Of a DNA stretch of 64,000 bases, positions 29,238 to 38,046 are shown piece after piece. How positions within the stretch are numbered: the stretch's first letter is position 1; every line of letters starts with the position of its first letter. A program made the position numbers and the translations under genes. Source of the DNA: Bradyrhizobium sp. AZCC 2262 (GTDB lineage Bacteria > Pseudomonadota > Alphaproteobacteria > Rhizobiales > Xanthobacteraceae); NCBI RefSeq assembly GCF_036924535.1, contig NZ_JAZHRT010000001.1:9166501-9230500 (forward strand), written 5' to 3'. Below the pieces are notes generated by a model. It saw only the letters and a list, made by a program, of their open reading frames with translations. It was not told the origin of the DNA and did no database searches.

Positions 29238-30857
29238 TTATTGCGGATTCAATCCAAGGGCTTCGAACTGTTGGCTCCATTCTGCCGGAGCATCACGAAG
29301 TCGCTCGACTCCAATACCGCGCGGCAAACGACCTTCGACCGCGGCGCGGACGAGATCTGGTGCGAGGAACGCGAGCGAGATCGTCATGTTGACCTGACGC
29401 ACGCTGCACTTTTGACGTGTTGCGATCTGCTGAACGTCGGTCACCGCGCCCGAAACGATCTCGTCAAGCCAGCGACGGCCTCTAGCGATGGCGCTGACGA
29501 GGCGCGCGCGACGTTCGATCCGCGTTGGACGGATTTCACTTTTGGGGACGCCGTCTGGAATCAGAATCTGCCTAGATTTCTTGGATGGCGGCTTCTGCCA
29601 CGGGACAGAGAGTAAATGGCCGTCGGCCGCGTCAGCTGTTTCTTCGTCGTCTGCTGACTTCAACCGAATAGCTAGGCGACCCTCATGCACATCGATGCGG
29701 GCGACCTGTTCCAGGATTGCTTTTCGACCGTCTACACATGCGATGCTGGAGTTCGAATTCTTCTTTTGAACGATGAGGCGCCTGGCGAGAAAATTGACGA
29801 CAGTGTCTTCGATATCGCTCGCCGGAACGCGGGAAACCGACCCGACTAAGGCGGTTTTAGATTCGCCATAAAGGTGCGGAAGCGAGATATAATAACGATA
29901 ACGGACGCCGGCTTTGGTGGCGTGGGTCGGTACCATGCGATGGCCGGCGTCGTCGAACAGCAGTCCGGTCAACAGGTGATCGTTCGCGTTCCGTAAAGTG
30001 GACCGGGTGGTCCACTGATCCGTGAGCTTTTGCTGGACCGCATCAAATAGCGCGCGATCCATGATCGCCGGCTGCTCGCCGGGCAGGATCTCGTCCTTGT
30101 ATTTGACCTCACCGATATAGAAGCGGTTGCGCAGCAGATAGAACAACGACCCACGGCCGAAGAGGATACCCCCTCGGGTGACACCGGTCGCGAGCAGTCT
30201 AGATTTGGTTCGGATATCTCGCGTCCGGAGGTCTCGTACCAGCGCGTTGACGCCGCCGAGTTCGAGATAGCGTCGGTAGATCAGGCGGACTCGCTCTGCC
30301 TCGTCCTCGACAACGGCAATCTTGTCGCCCTTCATGTGATAACCGAGGGGGAGGGGACCGCCAACCCAAAGCCCCTTTCGTTTGGAGGCAGCGATCTTGT
30401 CGCGGATGCGCTCGGAAGTGACCTCCCTCTCAAACTGGGCGAAGGACAGAAGTACGTTGAGTGTCAGGCGGCCCATTGAGCTCGTGGTGTTGAACTGCTG
30501 GGTGACCGAGACGAACGAGACGCCGTGCGCGTCGAACAGTTCCACGAGCTTGGCAAAGTCGGCCAGTGATCGCGTCAGGCGATCGACCTTGTAGACGACA
30601 ATGACATCAAGTTTCCGAGAGCGGATATCGTCCAACAATCTCTGCAGGTCGGGACGATCGGTGGACCCACCGGAATATCCGCCGTCGTCATATCGCGACC
30701 GGATCAGCGTCCAGCCCGCATGGGCCTGACTCTTTATATAAGCTGACGCGGCATCGTACTGGGCATCCAGCGAATTGAAATCCTGGTCGAGTCCATATTC
30801 CGTGGAGACGCGGGTGTAGATGGCACAGCGGACGGCCCTGACTGAAGGAGCCTTCAT
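29238..30857 (-). CDS. Large serine recombinase
   Basis: This 539-residue site-specific recombinase starts at ATG 30857 (MKAPSVRAVRCAIYTRVSTE), with nucleophile Ser18. The resolvase domain spans about 8-150 (VDRLTRSLADF, SFAQFEREVTSERIRDK). It is followed by the recombinase domain (RKGLWVGGPLPLGYHMKG) and a zinc-ribbon/coiled-coil-like part. The ATG overlaps the DUF2924 stop in ATGA, so translation is coupled. This DUF3489-DUF2924-recombinase order recurs in alphaproteobacterial mobile elements. It probably integrates or excises its element, but its att site is not established here. Confidence 0.92.
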   Translation of the reverse strand: MKAPSVRAVRCAIYTRVSTEYGLDQDFNSLDAQYDAASAYIKSQAHAGWTLIRSRYDDGGYSGGSTDRPDLQRLLDDIRSRKLDVIVVYKVDRLTRSLADFAKLVELFDAHGVSFVSVTQQFNTTSSMGRLTLNVLLSFAQFEREVTSERIRDKIAASKRKGLWVGGPLPLGYHMKGDKIAVVEDEAERVRLIYRRYLELGGVNALVRDLRTRDIRTKSRLLATGVTRGGILFGRGSLFYLLRNRFYIGEVKYKDEILPGEQPAIMDRALFDAVQQKLTDQWTTRSTLRNANDHLLTGLLFDDAGHRMVPTHATKAGVRYRYYISLPHLYGESKTALVGSVSRVPASDIEDTVVNFLARRLIVQKKNSNSSIACVDGRKAILEQVARIDVHEGRLAIRLKSADDEETADAADGHLLSVPWQKPPSKKSRQILIPDGVPKSEIRPTRIERRARLVSAIARGRRWLDEIVSGAVTDVQQIATRQKCSVRQVNMTISLAFLAPDLVRAAVEGRLPRGIGVERLRDAPAEWSQQFEALGLNPQ

Positions 30858-31363
30858 AATCGAGCCCCCGCGTCCAACCGATCTTCTTTGTCTCTCAGGC
30901 CAAAAAAGCGCGGACCATTCCATTTGGTTCCGGTGATCGCGAAAGCGACTTTGGAGAGGCTGTCATAGGTCTGGCCATTCCAGGCAAAGCCGTCGGGCAT
31001 CACCATCACCCGCTGTGAGCGTCGATCCCACTCTCGTACCAAAACCGTTCCGGGCGTTAGTTCAGTCCGCTTCTGATCGAAGCTGACGAGACGTGCAGAC
31101 ATTGTCACGCCAGTGCTCTTTGCGTCCGTCCGATCAAGAACCTGCTTGGTCTCGTGATCTAGGTCGCCAAGGCGGTCGGCTTGAATCCGATAGACGATGA
31201 TTGCGAACAGCAAATGCCGCGGCAGATGATCGGGCGGCGGTTTCTGAAATACGCTCTGCCATCGTGAACGAAGACCTTTGAGATCGAGACCGCGCAGATG
31301 CGCGATCTCGTCCTCAATGGAAGTTTTAGTTGAGATCCGAACGCTGCGACGCTTCTCCAACAT
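30854..31363 (-). CDS. DUF2924 domain protein
   Basis: This 169-residue protein has the family landmarks IEDEIAHLRGLDLKGLRSRWQ, PPPDHLPRHLLFAIIVYRIQADRLG, LTPGTVLVREWDRRSQRVMVMPDGFAWNGQTYDSLSKVAFAITGTKWNGPRFFGL. The C-terminal part recalls RAMA-type DNA-recognition modules attached to recombinases (inference). It sits between DUF3489 (6-bp gap) and the recombinase (4-bp overlap) and is therefore a probable recombination accessory factor. Confidence 0.85.
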   Translation of the reverse strand: MLEKRRSVRISTKTSIEDEIAHLRGLDLKGLRSRWQSVFQKPPPDHLPRHLLFAIIVYRIQADRLGDLDHETKQVLDRTDAKSTGVTMSARLVSFDQKRTELTPGTVLVREWDRRSQRVMVMPDGFAWNGQTYDSLSKVAFAITGTKWNGPRFFGLRDKEDRLDAGARL

Positions 31364-31369
31364 CGCGCG

Positions 31370-31711
31370 TCACGCCGCGATGTTGGCAGACGAAGCCTTT
31401 CCATCCTTGATGCGGTAGACCCGGCCTTTGTCGGTCTGTTCGGAAACCAAATTGAGACCGAGCTTCTTGCGGACAACACCAGCGAGAAATCCGCGCACCG
31501 AATGTTGCTGCCAATGAGTGGCGGTCATGATCTCAGCGATCGTCGTTCCCGCCGGGGTCTGCAGCATCGCGATGATACGAGCGTGCTTGGTATCGGGCCG
31601 CATCGCCGTCTTTGAAGATGAGGGCGCTAACCGCATGCGAGTCCTAGATTTGCTGGTGGATCGTGAAGTGGAGCGGACCGCAGCCTTTGGCTTAGATTTG
31701 GGTTTGGTCAT
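31370..31711 (-). CDS. DUF3489 domain protein
   Basis: This 113-residue protein has a basic, Ser/Lys/Arg-rich N-terminal tail (1-35) and a DUF3489 winged-helix-like domain (about 40-105: KHARIIAMLQTPAGTTIAEIMTATHWQQHSVRGFLAGVVRKKLGLNLVSE). It is the first gene of the DUF3489-DUF2924-recombinase operon. A DNA-binding or recombination-directionality role is inferred from fold and place. Confidence 0.85.
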   Translation of the reverse strand: MTKPKSKPKAAVRSTSRSTSKSRTRMRLAPSSSKTAMRPDTKHARIIAMLQTPAGTTIAEIMTATHWQQHSVRGFLAGVVRKKLGLNLVSEQTDKGRVYRIKDGKASSANIAA

Positions 31712-31905
31712 GGGATCCTCTGAGGTTTGTGCGGCGCCATCCGCCGCACCACCTCAGCCCCGCCGAGCAAACCACCCGGCAGGGCGTGATCCTATGGGGC
31801 GCCTCGGCCGCACCCCAGCCGGCACAGCAACGCTCCGATCAAGGACGAAAGCCAGTCATTTCTGCGCAAAGTCGCTGGAGGGGCAAAATCCTGCCTTCCG
31901 TATCG

Positions 31906-31932
31906 GAGGTTCGAATCCCACTCTCTCCGCCA
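31906..31932 (+). other. Stranded 3' end of tRNA-Ser, likely attachment site
   Basis: The run begins GAGGTTCGAATCCC and ends ACTCTCTCCGCCA, which is the T arm, acceptor strand, discriminator G and CCA of a tRNA-Ser. No matching 5' acceptor, D arm or anticodon arm lies upstream, so it is a fragment, not a gene. It is 158 bp before a P4-type integrase, a family that uses tRNA 3' ends as att sites. No second copy was seen in the window. Confidence 0.75.
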
Positions 31933-32090
31933 GACCTGCGTTTCAGAACGTTTCATCCAGTCTCACCTAAACCGCCAAATGGCTTGCTGAACAGCGGCTT
32001 ATCCCATTTTTTCTTTTCAGACCGTTTCATTTGGCCTCGCCAAATCTCACGCCCAAGTGTATGTAAAAGGGTATGTAAATTGGAGGGACT

Positions 32091-33368
32091 GTGGCGAGGG
32101 GGTACGGAAAGTTAAAAGCTAAGCAGGTCGAGCAGCTAAGCGTGCGCGGGCTGTATGGCGACGGCGGGGGCTTATATCTGCAGGTCGCCAAGGGCGGCAG
32201 TAAGTCGTGGTTGTTTCGGTTTAAAACGGACGGGCGGAGCCGATGGCACGGACTAGGCTCGGCCCGCGACGTGAGCCTTGCCGACGCTCGGATCCAGGCC
32301 GCCGACGCCCGCCGACTTCGGCTGGACGGCGGCGATCCCATCGAAGCCAAACGCGCAAAGAAAGCCGCCGCTCGCACTGACGCGGCAAAGGCCATCACCT
32401 TCGGAGCAGCCGCCAAGCGGTTCATCAAAGCAAACACGCCGGGTTGGAAGAATACGAAACATGCCGACCAATGGCGCATGACCCTGCTGGGCAATGACCC
32501 GAAAGGCAAGCCCGCCAAAAATGATTATTGCAAAAGCATCCGCGATCTTCCAATTGCAGCCCTCGACACTTCATTGGTGTTGCGCATCATCGAGCCGATC
32601 TGGGCAACCAAGACAGAAACGGCGAGCCGCATCGAGGCCGTAATTGATGCTGCCAAAGCCAAGGGTGAGTTCAAAGGCGAAAACCCGGCTCGCTGGAAAG
32701 GCCACCTCGACAACCTGTTGCCCGCAGCCTCTAAAGTCCGAAGGGTCCGAAATCATCCTGCTCTGCCGTACAAGCAGTTATCGGCATTCATGAGCGCGTT
32801 GCGCAAGCGCGAGGGTGTAGCTGCGGCTGCTCTCGAATTCCAAATCTTGACGGCTGTCCGGCCGGGAAACGCAGTTGCAGCCAAATGGGATCAGATCGAC
32901 AAGCTGGCAGCAGTGTGGACTATCCCCGCTGCACTCATGAAAACCGATGCCGAGCATAAGGTGCCGCTCAGTGAGGCCGCGCTCGACGTACTGCGCCGCA
33001 TGGAATTGCTGAAGAACGACAGCGAGTACATCTTCCCAAATTCAAAAGGCAAGCCTCTGAGCGACGCCTCAATGGCTGCTGTGATCGACCGAATGAACGA
33101 CGAAGAACGGCGATGGCTCGATACCAAGGTAGACCGTGAAGTCGTTCCGCACGGTTTCCGCTCGTCATTCCGGGATTGGGCAGCCGAGCACGGTTATGCC
33201 GATGCGGTTGCCGAAGCCGCGCTCGCGCACAAAGTCGCCGATGATGTGGTCGCGGCTTATAAGCGAACCACGTTTTTTGAGCTGCGGAAGCAGATGATGA
33301 GAGACTGGGCCAACTACTGCGCTCGTCCTGTCATCGGCGACGATAATGTCGTGCCGCTGCGAGCGTAG
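32091..33368 (+). CDS. P4-type tyrosine integrase
   Basis: This 425-residue integrase has the N-terminal DUF4102-type arm-binding domain (KLKAKQVEQLSVRGLYGDGGGLYLQV), a core-binding domain of about 105-210, and a catalytic domain. The catalytic domain shows Arg in ILTAVRPGN, the HGFRSSFRDW box, His in ALAHKV and the nucleophile Tyr in AAYKRTTFFELR. GTG is the start, with GGAGGG 6 nt upstream. A tRNA-Ser 3' fragment lies just before it. It is complete and looks functional. A small gene starts 2 bp after its stop. Confidence 0.95.
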   Translation: MARGYGKLKAKQVEQLSVRGLYGDGGGLYLQVAKGGSKSWLFRFKTDGRSRWHGLGSARDVSLADARIQAADARRLRLDGGDPIEAKRAKKAAARTDAAKAITFGAAAKRFIKANTPGWKNTKHADQWRMTLLGNDPKGKPAKNDYCKSIRDLPIAALDTSLVLRIIEPIWATKTETASRIEAVIDAAKAKGEFKGENPARWKGHLDNLLPAASKVRRVRNHPALPYKQLSAFMSALRKREGVAAAALEFQILTAVRPGNAVAAKWDQIDKLAAVWTIPAALMKTDAEHKVPLSEAALDVLRRMELLKNDSEYIFPNSKGKPLSDASMAAVIDRMNDEERRWLDTKVDREVVPHGFRSSFRDWAAEHGYADAVAEAALAHKVADDVVAAYKRTTFFELRKQMMRDWANYCARPVIGDDNVVPLRA

Positions 33369-33370
33369 CC

Positions 33371-33682
33371 ATGGCCGCGAAGCCGAAGAAGACGCGTAAA
33401 CGCGGATTGGATAAACAGTTCGCAGACATCAGAAAGCTGCAGCGCCGAGCCTCGGCGGGAAGTCTTCTTGACGTCCAAAGCAAGGATGAGCTGGACATCG
33501 ACGCCTTCATCAATGACTACGGCAAAGGCGACAAGCGTTTTTTGCGCTCCTCGGTCGAGCGCATTGCACGAAATGTTTTGGACAGCGTCGCCTATTTATA
33601 CGATTGGCATGACATTTCGTTCGACGGGCCGAGCAGCGAGCTAGAAAATATGAAAGCTGGGCGTGGCCGCAGGCACCCCTAA
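33371..33682 (+). CDS. Uncharacterised small protein next to integrase
   Basis: This 103-residue protein has a basic N-terminus (MAAKPKKTRKRGLDKQF) and acidic later part. No known domain is recognised. It begins 2 bp after the integrase stop, so it is probably translated from the same message. An accessory role in recombination, or simple element cargo, cannot be distinguished. Confidence 0.6.
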   Translation: MAAKPKKTRKRGLDKQFADIRKLQRRASAGSLLDVQSKDELDIDAFINDYGKGDKRFLRSSVERIARNVLDSVAYLYDWHDISFDGPSSELENMKAGRGRRHP

Positions 33683-33825
33683 AAGTGCCCGACCGCGCTG
33701 CGAATTAACCCTCGGCCCTGCGCGTTTGGCGTGCGCCACAACAATCGTCGATATAGCCGCCGTCCGTTGGCGCGCGCCACAACTCCGACCTAGCTCTACC
33801 ATGTGCGGCGTCATACGTTGGCAGC

Positions 33826-34782
33826 ATGAAAATATTTAAGAAGCAAACCTCCATGGAAAAAATGCAAAAGCTCCTCACCGAGCGACGTTCGCGCGCTGCT
33901 GCGCTATCTGCGCAGTGCGCGGCTGCTGAAGCGGCGCTGGCGAAAGCGACGGCGGCCCATAAATCCCATTCACTCGAAGGCGATATTGCTGACGAAAAGC
34001 TCGGCGCGAAGCTGCACAGCGAAGTTGTTGCCTGCACTTTGAGGGTCAGCGGGTTCGACGCGCCGCTTGCAGAGCTGCAGGCCCACATCGCCGACTTGGA
34101 GAAGAGCGTTGCCGACGAACTTACTGCCATCGAGCGCGCTGCGGCTGCCGACAAGCTCGCGCAACAGGTCTCTGCCATCGATGCGGCGTTTCCGAAGTTC
34201 ATAAGCGCGAGCGGCGCGCTCGCCGAAGCGTTATCGGCGTTCGGCCATTGGCATTTCGATAGCGGCCAGATGTCCGCCTTCATCCTCAACGCGACGGCAC
34301 AGATCGAGCTTGCCTCTGGTTTTTCACTAGCCGAGCTGCGCGCAACCGTTGATCGGATCAGAAGTGGTGATACCCCGATCCCGCGCGAGCCCGATACTGA
34401 GCCGGTCGCTTTGGTTGAGCTGCCGCCAACCACAATGACGGTTTGGTTGTTGCGGAGCGTTAGATACCGAGATCATGCAGGCAATGTGCGGCACGCCCGT
34501 CAATATGACGACTGCGAGATGCCGCTGAAGAGCGCGCATCATGCGTTGCGTTGTGGAGCTGCAGTGCTGTTGACTGATCCGCGCCGACGCGACTTGAAAG
34601 GCGCGCGGGGTGGCGATGCCGTCGATCCGCGCGCAATCGACGTCGTCGATCTCGATGCGGACAGCGCCATGATGCCGACCGTCAACGTCGAGAGTAATTC
34701 CGTTCTGACAGCGGCTGGTTTTAAGGTCATCGATCGGTCCGGGGAAAACCGCAAACTCGAAATCACGGTGCCGAGGCTATGA
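33826..34782 (+). CDS. Coiled-coil protein of the integrase-linked operon
   Basis: This 318-residue protein is rich in Ala, Glu and Lys. Residues 5-150 are a long heptad-patterned helix (MEKMQKLLTERRSRAAALSAQCAAAEAALAKATAA and ELQAHIADLEKSVADELTAIERAAAADKLAQQ). The C-terminal half is globular, with TTMTVWLLRSVRYRDHAGNVRHARQYDDCEMPL. No signal peptide or membrane segment is present. Its stop overlaps the next start in ATGA. The family is not recognised. It resembles scaffold or structural proteins of mobile elements, with no firm match. Confidence 0.7.
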   Translation: MKIFKKQTSMEKMQKLLTERRSRAAALSAQCAAAEAALAKATAAHKSHSLEGDIADEKLGAKLHSEVVACTLRVSGFDAPLAELQAHIADLEKSVADELTAIERAAAADKLAQQVSAIDAAFPKFISASGALAEALSAFGHWHFDSGQMSAFILNATAQIELASGFSLAELRATVDRIRSGDTPIPREPDTEPVALVELPPTTMTVWLLRSVRYRDHAGNVRHARQYDDCEMPLKSAHHALRCGAAVLLTDPRRRDLKGARGGDAVDPRAIDVVDLDADSAMMPTVNVESNSVLTAAGFKVIDRSGENRKLEITVPRL

Positions 34783-35006
34783 ACAAGAGGCTTGGTCCGC
34801 CGGGCTGGCGACCGCATGAAGTGACCTCCAGACTGGATGGCTGGATCATGGATCCCAAACATAAGGGTCGTATTCCAGCCCCCATCGCGGAGCTGATAGC
34901 GAAGGCCGCAACGGCATCGCACAGGAGCGGAGGTATAGCGGACGTCCGCGCTCGTATGCGTGTTCGCCATCGTATTATGTTGGGGCACCAGCGTGCTCTC
35001 CCATGA
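34779..35006 (+). CDS. Small basic protein in M41-like operon
   Basis: This 75-residue protein starts MNKRLGPPGWRPHEVTSRLDGWIMDPKHKG and is basic overall. It overlaps both neighbours by 4 bp (ATGA at each end), so the three genes are translationally coupled. No domain is recognised. Confidence 0.6.
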   Translation: MNKRLGPPGWRPHEVTSRLDGWIMDPKHKGRIPAPIAELIAKAATASHRSGGIADVRARMRVRHRIMLGHQRALP

Positions 35007-35794
35007 CTTATGAGGGTAGTTCGGTGGAGAGGCCGCGCGGCACCGTGTGTCCGCCGGTCCAGCGGCCGCCGCGTCGCTCGTTCCTCGACGATGTGGCGGC
35101 CGCATTGCGAGACTTGGGACTTGTTAACCAGCCCATCAAGTGTCCGTTCGGTCGATCGTTCAATCGTGACTTCCGTTGCGCCATTCACGAGATCGGTCAC
35201 GCCCTTACTATCAGGATACTGGGCGACAAAATCGACGGTGTAACGATCGACCCCGGACCTGGCTATGAAGGACAGGTCTGGGCACCATGGACTTTCAAAG
35301 CGTTTACGCGCGGCGACGTGGATGCCGCGCAAATCCGCGCCGTACTGGAACCACAGATGCCGCAAGCCGGTGAAGACCAAGGTCCCGCCGCCGACGTTAC
35401 GTTGAAGATTACCAACCAAATCATTCAATTCATGGGTGGGCGTGCGGCTGAAAAGCTAGCTCTTCGGGGGAAATCGTCAGCGGCGCCGGATGATTATCGA
35501 CAGTCGCGAGAACTTGCAGCCATCGTGTGCAAGTCACCGAAGTCGGTAGAGCGGTTTGTGCAGTTCTGTGAACAGCAGGCTGAAGACTTGCTGAGACCAC
35601 ATATCGATTTGATTTTTGCTCTCATTCCAGTGTTGCGCATAAGGCGAACGATGACCGGCATCGAAGTTGACGAGGCGATTGCAATCATCTTGGCGCACTT
35701 TGATCGGTCGGCTGAACGTGAGCGGCGGCGCGACTGGGATATAAGAATGAAGAGCGCGGAAATCTTTAGAGGACAATGCATATCTCACGAGTAA
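35003..35794 (+). CDS. Orphan FtsH/M41-like zinc protease domain protein
   Basis: The 263-residue protein has zinc motif His62-Glu-Ile-Gly-His66 (AIHEIGHAL). The FtsH-like continuation FMGGRAAEKLALRG and APDDYRQSRELAAIV follows, in which an Asp takes the third-ligand place of the M41 family. There is no AAA ATPase domain and no membrane segment, unlike FtsH (usually over 600 residues). It therefore is a stand-alone M41-like peptidase, possibly recruited to a partner such as the coiled-coil protein upstream. A terminator lies about 150 bp downstream. Peptidase activity is inferred from the motif. Confidence 0.75.
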   Translation: MTYEGSSVERPRGTVCPPVQRPPRRSFLDDVAAALRDLGLVNQPIKCPFGRSFNRDFRCAIHEIGHALTIRILGDKIDGVTIDPGPGYEGQVWAPWTFKAFTRGDVDAAQIRAVLEPQMPQAGEDQGPAADVTLKITNQIIQFMGGRAAEKLALRGKSSAAPDDYRQSRELAAIVCKSPKSVERFVQFCEQQAEDLLRPHIDLIFALIPVLRIRRTMTGIEVDEAIAIILAHFDRSAERERRRDWDIRMKSAEIFRGQCISHE

Positions 35795-35945
35795 CCAAAA
35801 CGGCTGCACATATTCGCGTAGCTTCTACCGAGATAAAGTCGCGCAGCTGACACATCGCCGCCATATACTGCACACGATCGGATGGCGAGATTTCGAAGGC
35901 CAGCGCAGTTGGGATCGGCGGACGTAACCGGTCTTAACGATCCAA

Positions 35946-35978
35946 GAAGCCCCCGGAAGGTGCCTCTCCGGGGGCTTC
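35946..35978 (+). terminator. Strong hairpin closing the M41-like operon
   Basis: GAAGCCCCCGGA and TCCGGGGGCTTC form a perfect 12-bp stem with a 9-nt loop. A T-rich stretch (CGTCTTTTG) follows a few bases later. Confidence 0.75.
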
Positions 35979-36019
35979 CTCGTCTTTTGTTATAGTTCTT
36001 GTCGGGACTACTCCGTACA

Positions 36020-36166
36020 ATGCTACGTATCGTCGTTGCTTCTATTGCATTGGTGGTAATCACGGTTGCGCTTCTGCTCCATGCGACCCACCACGGCGCG
36101 TATGCGAACTCTCCCACGCATTGCGGGTTCTGGTCCGAGATAGAGGCAGGGCTATCATGTCGGTAA
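36020..36166 (+). CDS. Possible 48-residue secreted or membrane microprotein
   Basis: An ATG opens MLRIVVASIALVVITVALLLHA, a strongly hydrophobic N-terminus like a signal anchor. A short tail with two cysteines follows (THCGFWSEIEAGLSCR). No clear Shine-Dalgarno sequence is present, and the frame is short, so this is tentative. Confidence 0.35.
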   Translation: MLRIVVASIALVVITVALLLHATHHGAYANSPTHCGFWSEIEAGLSCR

Positions 36167-36396
36167 GCTTTCGAGGTTGCCATGGGCACACCTTGCGGAC
36201 ATGCAGCGGCAGTCTTCCGATGTCCGCTGTTGGGGGTTGAACAGACCTAAGAGCTGCGCCCGAAGGTCGCTTTTTGACCCACAGCCGACGTTGGATGTTG
36301 GCCGCATGTTCGGTTTGGACGGCCGTGAGAGCTATCGCAAGCTGCGGTTGGTTCCGTTATGTTGCCCTCACCGTCAAAGCCGAGGAACCGTTCCGC

Positions 36397-36528
36397 ATGA
36401 ACGAGAGCATCCACGGAGAATGTGCCGCTTCTGAGCTGCAAAATCAGTTAACCGAGCTTCGGGGTCGGGTGACCGGACTCATCGAGCAACAGACGGCCAT
36501 CTCGGAAGTGCTGCGCGCTGGCTCATGA
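36397..36528 (+). pseudogene. Truncated sensor fragment (coiled-coil linker)
   Basis: Forty-three codons read MNESIHGECAASELQNQLTELRGRVTGLIEQQTAISEVLRAGS. The tail LIEQQTAISEVLR is the typical linker that enters a GAF domain in hybrid sensor kinases, but the frame stops there and the next gene begins one base later. This looks like the stub left when the GAF and kinase part was lost or replaced. It might still be a short translated leader coupled to the kinase. Confidence 0.5.
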
Positions 36529-38046
36529 ATGAGGCAAGTCATGGAGCATCGGGACCCTTCATCGCCGACAACCATGCCGACAATTCTCCGGTACGGCATT
36601 GCAGTTCTGTCCGTAGCAATCGCGATCGGGTTGGATTTCTTCCTGCTCCGGCATTTCGAGGCTATTTTGACGCCGTTCCTGCTCGCGGTCGCCGCGACCG
36701 TTTGGTACGTGGGGACCGGGCCGGGCGTGCTCGCCATTGTCCTTTCAGTCCTCAGCCTTAATTACTTCTTCCTGCGTCCGTTTTTTTCCTTCAGCCCGAT
36801 CAGCTATACCGATCTGGTTTATCTGACCTTTTGCATATTTTGCGCCCTGGCGGTCGGCTGGATCAGCGGCGTGCGACGACGGGCAGAGCAGGAGCTTCGT
36901 CAGGCCCGCGAGGAGTTGGAGGCCACGGTGGCGGAACGGACCGCCAGCTTACAGCGGAGCGAGCGATATTTGGCGGAAGCACAGAGGCTGACTCACTGCG
37001 GTGTGACGGCCTACAAGGGCTCGACAATTTTCTTTGGGTCGGAAGAGATTTACCGCATCTGGGGGTTTGATCCGGCGCAGGGTGTTCCAAGCCGCAAAAC
37101 TGTGCTGCAACGGATTCACCCCGACGACCGTGACCGGTTGGACGCAGAGGTTGAGCGCGCGGTTAGGGAGAAGAAACGTTACTCGACCGCGTTTAGAATC
37201 GTACTGCCCGATGGAACGGTGAAACACCTCGAATCAATCGGCCAACCAGTGTTCTCAACAAATGGGAAACTGGTCGAGGTGGTCGATACAGAGATCGACG
37301 TGACAGAACGCAAGCGGGCCGAAGAAGCATATCGCGAGGCGCAACTGGAACTCGCGCACGCCAACCGCCTCGCGTCGATGGGCCAGTTGACGGCCTCGAT
37401 CACCCATGAAGTGAACCAGCCGATTACAGCGGCAATCACATACGCGTTAGCCGCTCGGCGTTTCCTAAAAGCGGAGCCGCCAAACTTTCATGAGGTGGAT
37501 GACGCGCTCTCTCTGATTGTCAAGGAGGGGAACCGCGCAGGCGAGGTCGTCGAGCGGGTTCGTGCGCTCATTAAAAAGGCGCCCGCACGAAAGGACGCCG
37601 TAGCGATTGACGATGCCATCCTTGAGGTTATTGCTCTCACCCGTGCGGAAGCCGCAAACAATAGCGTGTCGGTGCGGACGCAATTTGCCGAGGGCTTGCC
37701 GCGTGTCCAAGGTGATCGGGTGCAACTGCAACAAGTGATGTTGAACTTGATCCTCAATGCCATCCAGTCGATGAGTGGCGTTGCAGACGGCAACCGCGAA
37801 TTACAGATCAGCATCGATGCCGATCCGTCCGAAGGTAGCGTGCGCGTCGGGGTGCGGGACACCGGCCCGGGCCTGAGCCCGCAGAGCCTCCCGCGTTTGT
37901 TCGAGCCATTCTACACCAAACCCGAAGGCATGGGCATGGGCTTATCAATATGCCGCTCGATCATCGAAGCCCATAGTGGGCGGCTGTGCGCGATCCCGTG
38001 CGAACCGCAAGGCGCTCTCTTTCAGTTTACGATCCCCGCTGACTGA
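36529..38046 (+). CDS. Membrane PAS sensor histidine kinase
   Basis: The 505-residue kinase has a DUF4118-type block of four hydrophobic helices (about 18-110, including LNYFFLRPFFSFSP). A coiled linker and a PAS fold follow (about 145-265, ending in the PAC-like VEVVDTEIDVTERKRAEEAY). The HisKA domain has phospho-acceptor His293 (SITHEVNQP). The HATPase shows N box NLILNAIQSM, G1 DTGPGLS and G2 GMGMGLSICRSI. The ATG abuts the stop of a short sensor fragment. No response regulator gene is adjacent, so its partner is unknown. Confidence 0.92.
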   Translation: MRQVMEHRDPSSPTTMPTILRYGIAVLSVAIAIGLDFFLLRHFEAILTPFLLAVAATVWYVGTGPGVLAIVLSVLSLNYFFLRPFFSFSPISYTDLVYLTFCIFCALAVGWISGVRRRAEQELRQAREELEATVAERTASLQRSERYLAEAQRLTHCGVTAYKGSTIFFGSEEIYRIWGFDPAQGVPSRKTVLQRIHPDDRDRLDAEVERAVREKKRYSTAFRIVLPDGTVKHLESIGQPVFSTNGKLVEVVDTEIDVTERKRAEEAYREAQLELAHANRLASMGQLTASITHEVNQPITAAITYALAARRFLKAEPPNFHEVDDALSLIVKEGNRAGEVVERVRALIKKAPARKDAVAIDDAILEVIALTRAEAANNSVSVRTQFAEGLPRVQGDRVQLQQVMLNLILNAIQSMSGVADGNRELQISIDADPSEGSVRVGVRDTGPGLSPQSLPRLFEPFYTKPEGMGMGLSICRSIIEAHSGRLCAIPCEPQGALFQFTIPAD

